A stretch of DNA of 64,000 nucleotides from Saxidomus purpurata (Eukaryota > Mollusca > Bivalvia > Venerida > Veneridae): the NCBI GenBank assembly GCA_022818135.1, contig JAFMSR010000010.1, positions 30,318,746-30,382,745 of the forward strand. The letters are read 5' to 3'. Both the position numbers and the translations under genes were made by a program. Shown here piece after piece: positions 37,159 through 49,008 of this stretch; position 1 is the stretch's first letter; every line of letters begins with the position of its first letter. A model generated the notes under the pieces. The model worked only from the letters and a program-made list of their open reading frames with translations. It was not told where the DNA came from and searched no databases.

Positions 37159-37616
37159 AAAACAAAAGATGGCCCTATATCGCTCACCTTGGTACAAGGC
37201 CACATGCCTGGTGGAAGATCACTAGACAATGTTATACTCCAAATAGGTTTTCTTAAATAAGTCTTTGTTAAACAGGTGCCCCCCGGGCAAGGTCAATTTT
37301 TATCCCAGGGGCATAATTTGAACAAATTTTGAAGAGGTCTACTAGGCAATGCTACATGCCAAATATCTAAGCTCTAGGCATTGTGGTTTCAGAGAAGAAG
37401 ATGTTTTAAAAGTTTTTCCTATATATGACTATGCAAAACTAAGTGACCACCCGCGCGGGGTCAATTTTGGCCCAGGGGTCATACTTTGAACAATGGTTTA
37501 CTTTACAATGCTACATGCCAAATATCTAAGCTCTAGGCCTTGTGGTTTCAGAGGAGATTTTTAAAGTTTTTCCTATATAAGCCTATGCAAAACTAAGTGA
37601 CCCCCTGCGCGGTTTG
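37159..37616 (+). mobile_element. family A element, 3'-truncated
   Basis: It opens with AAACAAAAGATGGCCC and TATATCGCTCACCTTGG, followed by nearly three units containing GCTCTAGGCCTTGTGGTTTC. It breaks off inside a unit at the GACCCCCTGCGCGG block. Confidence 0.75.
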
Positions 37617-37739
37617 GATACAACAGGCTTAATATTCACCAGAACACCCCTAAGGCGTCGGGAGTTGAGGCATATTAGTGAAAATACGTTATGTGATCAG
37701 TATAACATCACCATAATTGATAAATAGTTTGACTGTATT

Positions 37740-39060
37740 TTGGGTTTACAGTGCATAAATTGCAATACGGAAAAAAAGTTTTTTGTATATGCCCCCAGAA
37801 AACTCCACAATAGGGTTTGACGTGCAGTCATTCTTCGCACATCTTTTAGCTCAGACCTACTTACCATGTGAAAGTGATAGTTTGTTTATAAACAGTGACT
37901 TTACCTCAAGAATAGGTGAGCTCTCTGATATGATTTCTGACTGTGATTTAATTAATCCACGCGAATAGATAAATCCGTAAACCAGTACGGAAAATAATTC
38001 ATCGACTTTCTTACCGATGCAAAATTTTGTTCTAAACGGACGCTCATAGACCGATAATTATACATCAAAATCAAGGAAAGGTAAAGCGGTAGTTGGCTAT
38101 CTGTGCGTTCCACATGACACATTTAGTAAATGCAAAACATTTAAAGTATTAACAGTTCAACAGACCACTGCTAAATACGATCTACATTGTTTACTCACGT
38201 TTACCCGAGCATTCCGTTCTCCTCGTAGATTTTGACTCGAAGTTTTGTGTCGTGCGACGGGAAAGGATTTAGCTAAGCAAGCACTGTGAAGCATTTTATC
38301 AAAAACTGAAACGGCCAGGGAACGCTTGATTTATGACGATATATGCAAGGCATTTTTCAGTAAAATGAAACGTAAAATACCAAAATATGGTGTACATTCA
38401 CAAAGTTTTTAAAAACTGAAGCATATAAGCCATTTTGGAATGGTGAATCCGATTTCCAAGCAAAATGTGTCATAATGAGCGAAAACGAACCAGGAATTTC
38501 TGAGAGATTGTTAAAAAAATCTTAAGCTTGGGCAAACTTTATAATTGGATAGCACATTTCTTACAAGACAGATTTCAATGGGTAGTAGTCAATGGAACTG
38601 TACCATCGTGGAGAAAAGTAACGAGTGGGGTTCCTCAGGGGAGTAGCCTTGGACCAGTACTATTTCTAATTTTTATAAATGACATTGAGAAGCTATGGAC
38701 TGTACCACAAAACTTTTTGCACATGACACCAAATTATTCTCAGTAATTAAAACTCAAGATAATGAAAAAAATACAAGATAACATTTTCAATGTCAGAAAA
38801 TGCAAAACAACGCACATAGGTCAGAAGAAGCAAAATGTCTACTTCATGAACGATGCTGAAGGCAAAATATGTAAAATACAAGTTGAAAATAAAAAAATTC
38901 TAAGAGTTATATTTGATGATAAACTTAAATTTGAAGAGTATATCAATACAAAAGTAAAAATTGCTAACAGGAATTTGGGACTTACAATGAAGAATTTTTC
39001 TTATATGAATAAAATTATGTTCCTACGACAAATGGGTGTCAGGAAGGCCCACTTCCAGAA
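37740..39060 (+). pseudogene. decayed LINE with endonuclease and RT remnants
   Basis: 37783-37968 reads YMPPENSTIGFDVQSFFAH, then SDSLFINSDFTSRIGELSD and CDLINPR. This is the YxPP..GDFNxRxG core of an apurinic-type (EEP) retrotransposon endonuclease, with the catalytic GDFN changed to SDFT. After frame shifts a KPFWN-like stretch (about 38425) leads into 38528-38746, where [19 protein letters not shown] and FINDIEKL are RT motif 4/5. FADD is lost to a frame shift, and 38762-39050 holds the following CKTTHIG block. It belongs to the CR1/Jockey-like group and is inactive. Confidence 0.75.
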
Positions 39061-39342
39061 GGGACCAGTACCGAAAAGGACCAAATCAGAAAGGCCCATA
39101 CCAGAAAGGACCGGTTTTATTTTCTATGTTAAATAGTAACTTAGGGAAATAAAAGATTGAAAAAACGTATGTACTCAAAGAATTTATTATATACAACCAA
39201 AATGTAAAGGAAAAAAAACAAACAGTACAAAGTGCATAGCAAACAATGAGGTGCATAAGAAGAATAACAATGGTGAAAGGAATGATGTTTTTCATATTTA
39301 CATTTATGAAAATAGCAGAATATAAAAGCAACAACATAATTA
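39061..39342. other. no gene; AT-rich spacer
   Basis: It begins with short AGAAAGGACC-type repeats (39052-39112), then AT-rich sequence. Confidence 0.35.
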
Positions 39343-40591
39343 AACAAGAGCAGCTGTCTCATGACAGCACGCTTGTGTATTCGAAAGCTTGTCAGTAAAA
39401 TGTTTTTTTTTTGTCTGAGAACAGGAGTGGTGTTTTGTGTACTTGTCTATAAGAATTAAGGTTAAAGATATGAAACTTGTTGAAAGACCTCTGTAAATGT
39501 ACATTACGTTCAAATCCTTACCCTGGATTCTGTAAGCCAACTGGAGGGAGAAAGGGGTGGGGGGAGATAATTTCAAAGAAATACATGACCTTGTATATTT
39601 GATCATGAATAACTTTGTAACATTTCAAAATTGTTATGCATAAAATTAAAAAAAGCATAACTGCTGCATGCTGCAAAATCATTTTATGACATTTCAAAAA
39701 TAAACTATTTCGAGTATTTCAGTCTGGTAAAAACTGTGAAAAAATTCTAAGTTAAAAAGGTGCATAAATATGTCAAAAATCAAAAACAGTGGTAAAGATG
39801 TTGATAGTAAACATACATTTTAAGTTTCAAGTAAACATGTTCGATAGTATTCAAGATATTAGACTTTATAAAAATCTTTAACTAAAAAGTTGAAAAGGGA
39901 CATAAATCTGTAAAAAAAATCCAAGCAGAGTTATGGGGATTGTTTCCTTATGTGATGATAATGATGGTAAAGATATATTTTGAGTTTCAAGTCAATACCT
40001 TTGACAGAATTCAAGATATTTGACTTAATAAAAATCGTTAACCAAAAGTTCTAAGTTAAAAAGGGGCATAGATCTGTCAAAAATCAAAACAGAGTTATGG
40101 GGATTGTTTCCCCTGGTGTAGATGTTGCTGGTAAAGATATATTTTGAGTTTAAAGTCAATACCTTTGATAGCATTCAAGATATTTGACTTTATAAAAAAC
40201 TTTAACCAAAAGTTCTAAGTTAAAAAGGGGCATAAATCTGTCAAAAATCCAAACAGAGTTAAGGGGATTGTTTCCTCAGGTGGAGATGTTGATGGTAAAG
40301 ATATATTTTGAGTTTCAAGTTAATACCTTTGATAATATTCAAGATATTTGACTTTATAAAAAAACTTTTACCAAAAATTCTAAGTTAAAAGGGGCATAAA
40401 TCTGTCAAAAATCAAAACAGAGTTATGGGGATTGTTTCCTCAAGTGTAGATGTTGATGGTAAAGATATATTTTGAGTTTCAAGTTAATACCTTTGATAAT
40501 ATTCAAGATATTTGACTTTATAAAAAACTTTAACCAACGCAGACGCCGACGCTGATAGCCTCCTTATTTTTCTAATAGTCGAGCTAAAAAA
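39343..40591 (+). mobile_element. AACAAGAG-type element, family E, 164-bp units
   Basis: It starts AACAAGAGCA with the 5' hairpin GCTGTC-TCAT-GACAGC (39353-39368) and ends TAGTCGAGCTAAAA. The marker TTATGGGGATTGTTTCC (one copy TTAAGGGG) lies at 39931, 40095, 40259 and 40423, exactly 164 bp apart. The unit core AAAAGGGGCATAAATCTGTC is shared with family I. Confidence 0.85.
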
Positions 40592-40829
40592 GACATTAAC
40601 AAAAATAACAATTTACACATTTATGAAATAACCAACATTCTTAACAAATATAGAATTAACAACAAAGTTCAAACAAAAATAAACAAACCTCAGATTAAAA
40701 CAAATTGATTCACTTAATAATAATCAGCATTAAAACAAAAGATTCAAACTTAAAAAAAACAACAAGAAGACGCGACAATGCCGCCAAAGCAGATTTAAAC
40801 GGCACCTGTAGAAATTGTAGAATGAAAAA
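40592..40829. other. A-rich spacer
   Basis: A-rich sequence between two elements; nothing recognised. Confidence 0.3.
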
Positions 40830-41773
40830 AAAACCAGTCACCTTGACTCCACCCTATGCAAAGAAATATTTTCTTTTGCTTAAACAATTCAAAAATTGAA
40901 AAAAATAATTTTTCTCTTAAATTTTATAGTAACAGTGACCTTGACCTTGACCGTAGTGGCATTGACCCCCCACACCATTTTTTTGCTGAAAGCAATCGAA
41001 ACATTTAAAAAAAATAAAAATCTGTTTTTTAGTAACAGTGACCTTAACCCTAGTGAACTTGACCCAAACAATTTTTTTTGCTTAAAAACAATCTAAAAAC
41101 TAAACAAAAATAAAAATCAATTTTGGCAACAGTGACCTTGACCCAAGTGACCTTGACCCAGTGACCCAAATATTCCTCTCCACGCAAGCTCCCTACACAC
41201 CAAGTTTCATTACAATTGGTCACTCCTAACTCAAGTTATTGAGCGGAAACCATTATTCTATTTTTAGTAACAGTGCCCTTGACCTTGACCCTGGTGATCC
41301 CAAATGCAATCCCAAGCTTCCTCTCTACGCACTGAGTTTCATTGCAATAAGCCACTCCTAACTTGAGTTTATAAAGTTTATACTAATTTATTTTAGCTCG
41401 ATTGTGAAGAAAACTTGTAGCTTATCGAGTCACTCTTGAGTCCGCTTCCTGGAATAACCAGTACTGGTGTCATATGAGGAAGTATGGTACCCCAGTGGGG
41501 CTCGAACCCGCAACCTCCGGGATGAGCGGCCGACACCTTAACCTCTACACTACCGCTCCCCTAACTTGAGTTATTGAGCGGAAACCATTTTTCTATTTTT
41601 AGTAACAGTGACCTTGACCCTAGTGACCCAAAATGCAATCCCAAGCTATGTCTCCTCGCAAGCTACCTACAGACCAAGTTTCATTGTAATTGGTCACTCC
41701 TGACTTGAGTTATTGAGCTGAAACCATTTTTCTATTTTTGGTTACAGTGACCTTGACTCTAGTGACCCAAAAT
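40830..41773 (+). mobile_element. family F tandem-repeat element with internal SINE
   Basis: Units carry AGTAACAGTGACCTTGACC, GTGACCCAAAATGCAATCCC and TTCATTGTAATTGGTCACTC plus GAGTTATTGAG. The 5' end is diffuse. A SINE sits at 41370-41559 inside a unit. The 3' side runs into an inverted-repeat structure. Confidence 0.65.
41370..41559 (-). mobile_element. tRNA-derived SINE with 13-bp target duplication
   Basis: On the minus strand: GGGAGCGGTAGTGTAGAGG (A-box region), GTTAAGGTGTCGGCC, then the B box GGGTTCGAGCCC (plus 41498-41509). Direct repeats CCTAACTTGAGTT flank it at 41357-41369 and 41560-41572, the signature of LINE-driven retroposition. About 190 bp with a non-tRNA 3' tail. Confidence 0.88.
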
Positions 41774-42120
41774 GCAACTGTAAACGGTAAACCAACGGAC
41801 AGCATGGATGATGTACCATGTGTAAATTGCGAACCAGTGCGGCTGCTGCCCACACTAGTGTTTCATCGACCATGGAATTAAATAACACAAAATCGAATGG
41901 TATTAAACTGAATCAACAAACATTTGCTGTCTACATTTAATGCTGAATGAAACAAAATTAATATATCTATATGTAGCTAATCTTTGTATCTATTCGTGCA
42001 TTTTTTAACAGAAATCCTTTAGTTACAGGCATTGTGGCAGCTGAAATTTAGAGTTGAATGTTGTATGATTCAAAAATTCATTTTTGACACAATTTACACA
42101 TGTTTACCGTTTACAGTTGC
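41774..42120. repeat. 19-bp perfect inverted repeat around 309 bp
   Basis: GCAACTGTAAACGGTAAAC (41774-41792) and its exact complement at 42102-42120. Similarity continues outward imperfectly (CCAAAATGCAACTG against CAGTTGCTTTTGG), so it may be a TIR element inserted at the end of family F. Confidence 0.7.
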
Positions 42121-43328
42121 TTTTGGAACCTGGTGATACATCAAATCGTCTTAAAACGGCCCGAGATACATCGAAATCGGTTTAAAGTTTAAAAAATCGG
42201 CGATAGTTCGTATTGGAAACGTGCACACATTACATAACAATAGATCGCATCATGTTTATACGAAATGCATTCAAATAAGCTCGAGTAAAGCGGTCTGAAC
42301 CGTCCAAACGTGGGAGAAAACAGCGGAAAATTCAAACATAAACACTACCGACCAATTCATCCCTTCAATAACTTTTTTATTTTTAGGTCCACGGTCCAAA
42401 ACGGGTGTGACGATTTCATATATTACATGTGGCTATACAAAGGGCATGATAACAGTTCGATCAAATTAAAAATAAACATTTCCTTACCAATTTTCTTATC
42501 CGTCTCCCCCCCAAAAACATTAAATTTCCGCCATATTGACCAGAACTACATCAAATTCTCGCTTTAAGCCCCGAGATACATCGTTTACGTCCGACCCCCT
42601 GGATATACGGAACACATTCAATTCGTTATAAAAAATTGACTGTAATTGAAAGGCTGCTTTCATTAATACATGCTGTATCTTGTATTTGAAGATTTTTCAA
42701 TTTTCTTGTAATGCTGAAATGCACATTTCTCAAGTTCTTACGGCGCAATGTTTTGCAATTTTTGATAAGAATGATCATTACTCAAAATGTCAATTTAAAG
42801 CCTGGTTTCATGTAAGAAAAATGGTTTGTACAATACATAAATAATGGGTGAAATAAAGATAAGCGTACCGTCTTTGAAGTTTTGAACTGCTGTGGTCCGA
42901 ATGGAAAAGATAAGCGTACTGATGTTTGAAATACTTGAAAGAAAAACGGCATCAAATCTATTGTCTTAAAGACACACATTTTACAAAAAATCCAGAAAAA
43001 AAATCATTTACACACAATAGAACAGTAAGTGTTACTTCAGTTGTGCAAAATCAAATTCGAGAGAAGTAGCCATTTTATTTAATAAAGAATTTGAACATAA
43101 AGTACATAACATGCATAGTGACGATGCTGGCAATTTCTTAGTTTTGGAAGTGACGATCCATTCTAAAAGAGCCACGCTTGTCAATTTATATGTCAATTTA
43201 TGTTCCAAATTAGGATACACCTGTATTTTTAAATTTCCTTTAGCTTAATGGATGGTATTTGTAATGAGGCATCTGTGATTTGTGGAGATTATCATATGGT
43301 TTTAAATCCTTCTTTAGATTACTATAAT
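42121..43328. other. no gene recognised
   Basis: The phrase CCCGAGATACATCG occurs twice (about 42161 and 42571) and GATAAGCGTAC twice (about 42859 and 42910), hinting at old repeats. No exon is supported. Confidence 0.35.
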
Positions 43329-44629
43329 AACAAGAGGGCCAAGATGGCCCTATATCGCTCACCTTGGTACAAGTCCACTTGCCTAGTGGAAGATCACTAG
43401 ATAATGTTATATACCAAATAAGTTGTCCTATTTACACCTTTGTAAAACAAATGATCCCCCCGGGAAGGTCAATTTTGACCCCAGAGGCATAATTTGAACA
43501 CACTTTGAAGAGGTCTACTAGAAAATGCTACATGCCAAATATCTAAGCTCTTGGCCTTGTGGTTTCAGAGAAAAAGATTTTTAAAGTTTTCCCTATATAA
43601 GCCTATGTAAAACTAAGTGACCCCCGGTGCGGGGTCAATTTTGACCCCAGGGGCATAATTTGAACAATCTTGGTAGAGGTCCACTAGCCAATGCTACATG
43701 CCAAATATCTAAGATCTAGGCCTTGTGGTTTCAAAGAAGAAGATTTTTAAAGTTTTTACTATATAAGCCTATGTAAAACTAAGTGACCCCCGGTGCGGGG
43801 TCAATTTTGATCCGAGGGTCATAATTTGAACAATCTTGGTAGAGGTCCACTTGCCTATGCTACAGCCAAATATCTAAGCTCTAGGCCTTGTGGTTTCAGA
43901 GAAGAAGAGTTTTAAATATTTTCCTACATAAGCCTATGTAAAACTAAGTGACCCCCCGGTGCGGGGTCAATTTTGATCCAGGGCTCATAATTTGAACAAT
44001 CTTGGTAGAGGTCCACTAGCCAATGCTACATGCCAAATATCTAAGCTCTAGGCCTTGTGGTTTCAAAGAAGAAGATTTTAAAAGTTTTTCCTATATATTC
44101 CTATTCAAAACTAAGTGACCACCCCCACGGGGTTAATTTTGACCCGGGGGTCATAATTTGAACAATCTTGGTATAGGTCTACTAGACAATGCTACATGCC
44201 AAATATCTTAGCTCTAGGCCTTGTGGTTTCAGAGAAGAAGATTTTAAAAGTTTTTCCTATATATTCCTATGCAAAAACTAAGTGCCCACCCGCGCGGGGT
44301 CAATTTTGACCCGGGGGTCATAATTTGTTCAATCTTGGTAGAGGTCCACTAGAAAATGCTACATGCCAAATATCTAAGCTCTAGGCCTTGTGGTTTCAGA
44401 ATAGAGGATTTTTAAAGTTTTTCCTATTTGTTGCCATAGCAACCAGAGTTCTGCATGGAATGGAATTCTTTGAACACTTTTGGTAGAGCTTCATGCAAGG
44501 AACATTCCTGCATAGTTTTATCAACATTGGCCTAAAGGTTTCAGAGATGTCATTTGAATCAAAATGTTGACGGACGACGGACAATCATCGATCAGAAAAG
44601 TTCACCCGGGCGTAGCCAGGTGAGCTAAT
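43329..44629 (+). mobile_element. family A element, complete reference copy, 166-bp units
   Basis: It starts AACAAGAG, then the 5' hairpin GGGCC-AAGAT-GGCCC (43336-43350), then TATATCGCTCACCTTGG. Six units follow; the marker AATTTTGA lies at 43471, 43637, 43803, 43969, 44135 and 44302, a spacing of 166-167 bp. A unique 3' region (GTTGCCATAGCAACCAGAG, GGAATGGAATTCTTTGAAC) leads to a GACGGACGACGGAC stretch and the 3' hairpin ending GCCAGGTGAGCTAA. It is non-coding. Confidence 0.9.
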
Positions 44630-44693
44630 AAACATACTAATAACAGTAAAGATTGAAAGATTTATTTATGACAGGCAACTGTGTTTGCCCCAT

Positions 44694-44794
44694 TTAGACA
44701 AATCTGTCCGAATAAGCATAGATACCGATGGCGGCGTTTAAACCTGCTACTGCAAGCGCGTTTGAATTTCTTCTTAGTCGCTGAGGACTTACTA
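44694..44794 (-). CDS. candidate 3'-terminal exon with poly(A) signal
   Basis: After a TATTATTTTAG acceptor the minus strand reads VSPQRLRRNSNALAVAGL, NAAIGIYAYSDRFV, stop (44694-44696). A poly(A) signal AATAAA lies 28-33 bp beyond the stop (plus 44661-44666). GC content and codon choice (GCG, GCC, TCG) differ from the AT-rich surroundings, as expected of an exon. The product is unrecognised; a short C-terminal helix is likely. Upstream exons would be at higher coordinates, but elements fill that space and none was found. It could also be a processed-pseudogene end. Confidence 0.35.
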
Positions 44795-44808
44795 CTAAAA
44801 TAATATTG

Positions 44809-45645
44809 AACAAGAGCTGTCCCTCACAAGTGATGAATGCCCCCGAAAGAGGTGTCTCACAGTCTGTGTCCTGAGGCTCCACGAGCTCAATAAATGTGCT
44901 ATGTAATTTTAAAATCCTTCAATGCATGACAGAGTTACCATGCATACAGTATTCCATTACTTTTAAACACTAAGTGTGACCTTGACCTTTAAGGTAGGGA
45001 CATGGTTCTAACACATTGTCTTGATTTGCTGAAAATTTGTGCCAAGTTATTTTAAATCAATCAATGCATGACAAAGTTACAGTCCGGACACAAATGTATG
45101 CACATATACAGGATTCCATTACCTATAAACTCTAAGTGTGACCTTGACCTTTAAGGTAGGGACATGTCGTCTTGATGTGCTAGACATGTGTGCCAAGTTA
45201 TTTTAAAATCCTTCAATGCATGACAAAAGGTACAGTCCGGACATGAATGTGTGCATATATATATATAGAGGATTCCATTACCTTCAAACTCTAAGTGTGA
45301 CCTTGACCTTTGAGGTATGGACGTGGGTCTTGCACGCGACACGTTGTCTTGATGTGCTAGACATTTGTGCCAGGTTATTTTATAATCCTTCAATGCATGA
45401 CAAAATTACAGTCCGGACAGGAATGTGTGCATATATAGAGGATTCCTTACCTTCAAACTCTTAGTGTGACCTTGACCTTTGAAGTAGGGACGTGGGTCTT
45501 GCATGCGACACGTCGTCTTGATGTGCCAAGTTATTTTAAAATCCTTCAATGCAAGACAAAGTTACAGTCCGGACACGAATGTGTTAGGGGGGACACACAG
45601 ACGGAAAGTGCGATTTTAATATGCCACCCTTCGGGGGCATAAAAA
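44809..45645 (+). mobile_element. family C element, complete
   Basis: It starts AACAAGAGCTGTCCCTCAC. The subterminal pair ATGCCCCCGAA (44837-44847) / TTCGGGGGCAT (45630-45640) is perfect, with a TTC-loop 3' hairpin followed by AAAA. About five units of 155-176 bp carry AAAATCCTTCAATGCATGAC, AAGTTACAGTCCGGACA and TGTGACCTTGACCTTTGAGG. Confidence 0.88.
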
Positions 45646-45939
45646 TGTGATATTGAAACCAGTTATAAATCAAACCATTCTATAATCACTGAGTTTAGAG
45701 TTTATTAAAGTACAACATGGAAAAAACCCTTTGGGAACACCACAATTCACATTTACATGATATTGAGTACATTGATTACATAAAAAACAACAACGAGATA
45801 AAGTAACAGTAGTGTCTTCCTGCCTGTATATAATTTAAGAAACATACATGATGTTCCCCTAGATGAAACTTGGTGTGTGATAAATGATCAGTTATTTTTA
45901 GAACAATTTCTAATGTAACTGAGAGGAGTGGCAATATAA
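45646..45939. other. no gene recognised
   Basis: AT-rich spacer between two elements. Confidence 0.3.
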
Positions 45940-46982
45940 AACAAGAGCCATGTTACACATGGTTAATCCCCCCGCCAGGAAAAAGTTACCTGAAGGTTGT
46001 ACTTTCGTACATTTTACTTGGTGAGAGGAAATCCTTAAAAAGCCGTATAGTTATGGTCATGCTGAGTACAGTTTTCAAGTAAGTGGAAAAAGAATAAGGC
46101 AATGAAGAGAAGGTTTGCAAAATTATATTAATGTTCATTATCAGTATAGGTATGATATTTTTCTATTTGACTAAAAGTAGACAAGGTAGAGTTATTGTTC
46201 TTGCACACTGCACTTCCTACCAATGTGCTATGTCAGTGTATTAAGTTTGAAGAAAATCCCTCAAGTACTTTTGGAGTTATGCTCTGGACAAAACTTTTAA
46301 AGTAAATCTGATAAAGGGGAATAACTCTAAACGTAGGCAAGGTAGAGTTATTGTTCTTGCACACTTCACTTCCTACCAATGTGCTATGTCAGTGTATTAA
46401 GTTTGAAGAAAATCCCTCAAGTACTTTTGGAGTTATGCTCCGGACAAGTAAATCTGATAAAGGGAATAACTCTAAAAGTAGGCAACGTAGAGTTATTGTT
46501 CTTGCACACTGCACTTCCTACCAATGTGCTATGTCAGTGTATTAAGTTTGAAGTAAATCCCTCAAGTACTTTTGGAGTTATGCTCCGGACAAAACTTTTA
46601 AGAGTAAATCTGATAAAGGGGAATAACTTTAAAAGTAGGCAAGGTAGAGTTATTGTTCTTGCACACTGCACTTCCTACCAATGTGCTATGTCAGTGTATT
46701 AAGTTTGAAGAAAATCCCTCAAGTACTTTTGGAGTTATGCTCCGGACAAAGTTTTTCAAGTAAATCTGATAAAAGGGGAATAACTCTAAAAGTAGGCAAG
46801 GTAGAGTTATTGTTCTTACACACTGCACTTCCTCCCAATGTGCTCTGTCAGTGTATGAAGTTTGAAGAAAATCGCTCAAGTACTTTTGGAGTTATGCTTC
46901 GGACAAAATTGGGACGGACGCACGGACGGACGGACGGACGAAGGGCATTTCTAATATCCCCTTCGCCTTCGGCGGGGGGATA
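45940..46982 (+). mobile_element. AACAAGAG-type element, family G
   Basis: It starts AACAAGAG with the perfect 5' hairpin CCATGT-TAC-ACATGG (45948-45962), then TTAATCCCCCCGCC (45963-45976). It ends with GGCGGGGGGATAA, complementary apart from one indel, inside a TTC-loop hairpin (46955-46982). Five units begin GTAGAGTTATTGTTCTTGCA at about 46189, 46344, 46487, 46643 and 46800. GACGGACG repeats precede the 3' end. Confidence 0.88.
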
Positions 46983-47392
46983 AACAAGAGGGCAATGAAG
47001 ATCCTATCAGTGCACATAAGGAAGTCAATTGTTGCTAAAGGGACTCAGTACCCAAATATCTAAGCTGTAGGCCTTGTGGTTTTTGAGAAGATTTTTCAAA
47101 GGTTTTCCTTAATAAGTCTATGTAAAACAGACAACCCCCTGGTAAATCCAATACTGACCACAGGAGCAATATTTTAACACACTTAGCAGATTTCCTTTAG
47201 ACAATACTACAAACTATACATTTAAGTGGTATTGAAGAAGATTTTTAAAGTTTTCCCTAAACAAAGTGACCCCCAGGCAGAGTCAATTTTGACCCTGGGG
47301 CAAGATTTGAACAAACTTTAGTAGAGGTCCATGAGGCAAATGATACACACTAAATATCTAAGCGCTGGGCCTTGTGGTTTCTTGAAAAACCT
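46983..47392 (+). mobile_element. family A element, abutting family G
   Basis: AACAAGAGGGCAATGAAG starts immediately at the 3' end of the family G copy. Two and a half diverged units follow (GGCCTTGTGGTTT at about 47070 and 47368), then the copy stops. 3'-truncated. Confidence 0.7.
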
Positions 47393-48020
47393 AAGCTTAA
47401 GCATATCGTGACACAAACAGCTGTCTCAAAGTTAAAACACATTCTGATATTAAGAAATGTCCACACAACACGCATGTTGTTGCGCTTCTGGAATACGACC
47501 AAAGAATAAGTGTGCAAGCTGGATTGATAACTGCAACAACGTCTATTTGACACTGTTTTGTGGGTAGAAATAAACTGTTCTCTATCCCAGATGACCTTAT
47601 GCTTGTTTTCCTTCTCTCTAAATATTTCCACTTCACAAGTTGTCATGCTGCATTCGTATAGTTAGAATCAAATACTTTGTTTAGAGAAGAAGGCTATAAT
47701 TTTGGTGTTGGCGAATGCGATCCTGATTATTCTGTGTATGTCGAACCTCCACTGATCTAAACTGTGACTAAAACAAAGAAATAAGTTTTTGATATGCTAT
47801 TGAAGTTATGTGTACACATCACATGAATAACTAAAGCAAGACGATTATACAACAATGACTTAAAGGTAGTGCTCAATTTCCTTTAGCTGGTGGGGTGCAT
47901 GTTTTTTTCCTTCTTTCCTTTAATATCAAATGTGTTTCACTTGCTTCGGTTTCCATAATATTGTAGTTTTCTTACACAGTAGTTCATGCAAAGAAAAATA
48001 GAAAGTATTGAATAATGATG
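47393..48020. other. no gene recognised
   Basis: Two overlapping minus-strand frames of 79 and 98 codons (47350-47646) show no recognisable domain and no splice support. Confidence 0.3.
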
Positions 48021-48160
48021 ACAACAGGACCAAGATTGCCCTATATCGCTCACCTGGCTACCATTGGCTATAATACAAAAACATCAATAGCAAAAAGAGA
48101 CAATTTTGACCTGGGGATTCCGATTTGAACAATCTTCATAGAGGACCACAACATAATGCT
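48021..48160 (+). mobile_element. family A element, 5' fragment
   Basis: CAACAGGACCAAGATTGCCC and TATATCGCTCACCTGGC, then half a unit. It is cut off where the element at 48163 begins. Confidence 0.65.
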
Positions 48161-48162
48161 AT

Positions 48163-48328
48163 ACAGTAGATTCCACTTAATTGCATATCGGTTATTTGCA
48201 TATTCCGGATATATGCATACAATCTTAAAACACCGATCAATCCCTATATAATTACTTTTAAAAGTTTTTCATATCATTGCATCTATTTTTTTTATCGGTT
48301 CCGCTTAATTGCTTATCCCATTATCCCC
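48163..48328 (+). mobile_element. possible pogo/Tigger-like MITE remnant
   Basis: It begins TACAGTAGATTCCACTTAAT and repeats a similar block near its end (TTCCGCTTAATTGCTTATCC). CAGTAGA-type starts with this T-rich, AATTGC-repeating sequence are common at pogo-like termini. The far terminus is missing. Confidence 0.35.
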
Positions 48329-48400
48329 AAACAGAACTAGAACTATCACTGAAGGTGATGAATACCGCCCCCAACACCCCACTGACACTGTATTTAAAGT
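48329..48400 (+). mobile_element. family H-like 5' end fragment
   Basis: AACAGAACTAGAACT, then the hairpin ATCAC-TGAAG-GTGAT (48345-48359) and GAATACCGCCCCCAAC. This matches the family H start at 49092 with a different, compensated stem. Confidence 0.6.
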
Positions 48401-48559
48401 TTATTTAAAATTTTATGCTTTGACCAGCGGGTTTGGAGATTAAAAGCGCTCAAGATTTTACTATTTCAATGGGGGTATAATAACTGACATGTGAATTGCT
48501 CAGTTAGGCAAATTATGACGCAGTGTAAACTGATTACATAGAGGATAATTGTTGGTTTT

Positions 48560-48965
48560 GGTGTAATTTATCATCACGTTATAATTTCGCCGAGTGGCCA
48601 CCAAAAGTGATATTTTCACAAGTGGCACAGACAGAGTGAAAATCACTACTTTTGGTGTTCACGTGTGAAATTAACGTGATATTTCACTGATACCAACCAT
48701 TTTTCTGTTTCATTTATGGTTAAAACTCTACTTTTATTGAGTTTGTTTCTATAAAACATCAAAAATCGCGGGAAACGTCATCAGAAAACACAGCAAAAAT
48801 GACGTCATTTTAACGACGCCACCATTGCATGGTCTCCAGCATTAGTTACGCTCGGTATACCTTTTGATGTAAATCAGGGCTAAAGGTTGCAAAAACAGTG
48901 AAAATAAAAGTGGTAATCTACTGTTTCAAAACTGTGGATTATCACTTCTATTTCACTGGAAAACA
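48560..48965. repeat. foldback-type region with two hairpins
   Basis: 48600-48619 (ACCAAAAGTGATATTTTCAC) pairs imperfectly with 48636-48656. A second pair, GTGAAAATAAAAGTGG with CCACTT-like TATCACTTCTATTTCAC, lies at about 48897-48957. Similar words in both hairpins suggest the ends of a foldback element. Confidence 0.4.
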
Positions 48966-49008
48966 TAAAATAAATAATAATTATGTCTCACTTTAAGACG
49001 CTGCACAT

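Noticed and set aside
38528..39136. Functional reverse transcriptase gene
   Set aside because: The FADD motif is lost to a frame shift, the upstream endonuclease has SDFT for GDFN, and the N-terminal half of RT is missing.
46351..46983. Plus-strand frames of 64-107 codons with repeated sequence
   Set aside because: By-products of the family G repeat units, in shifting frames.
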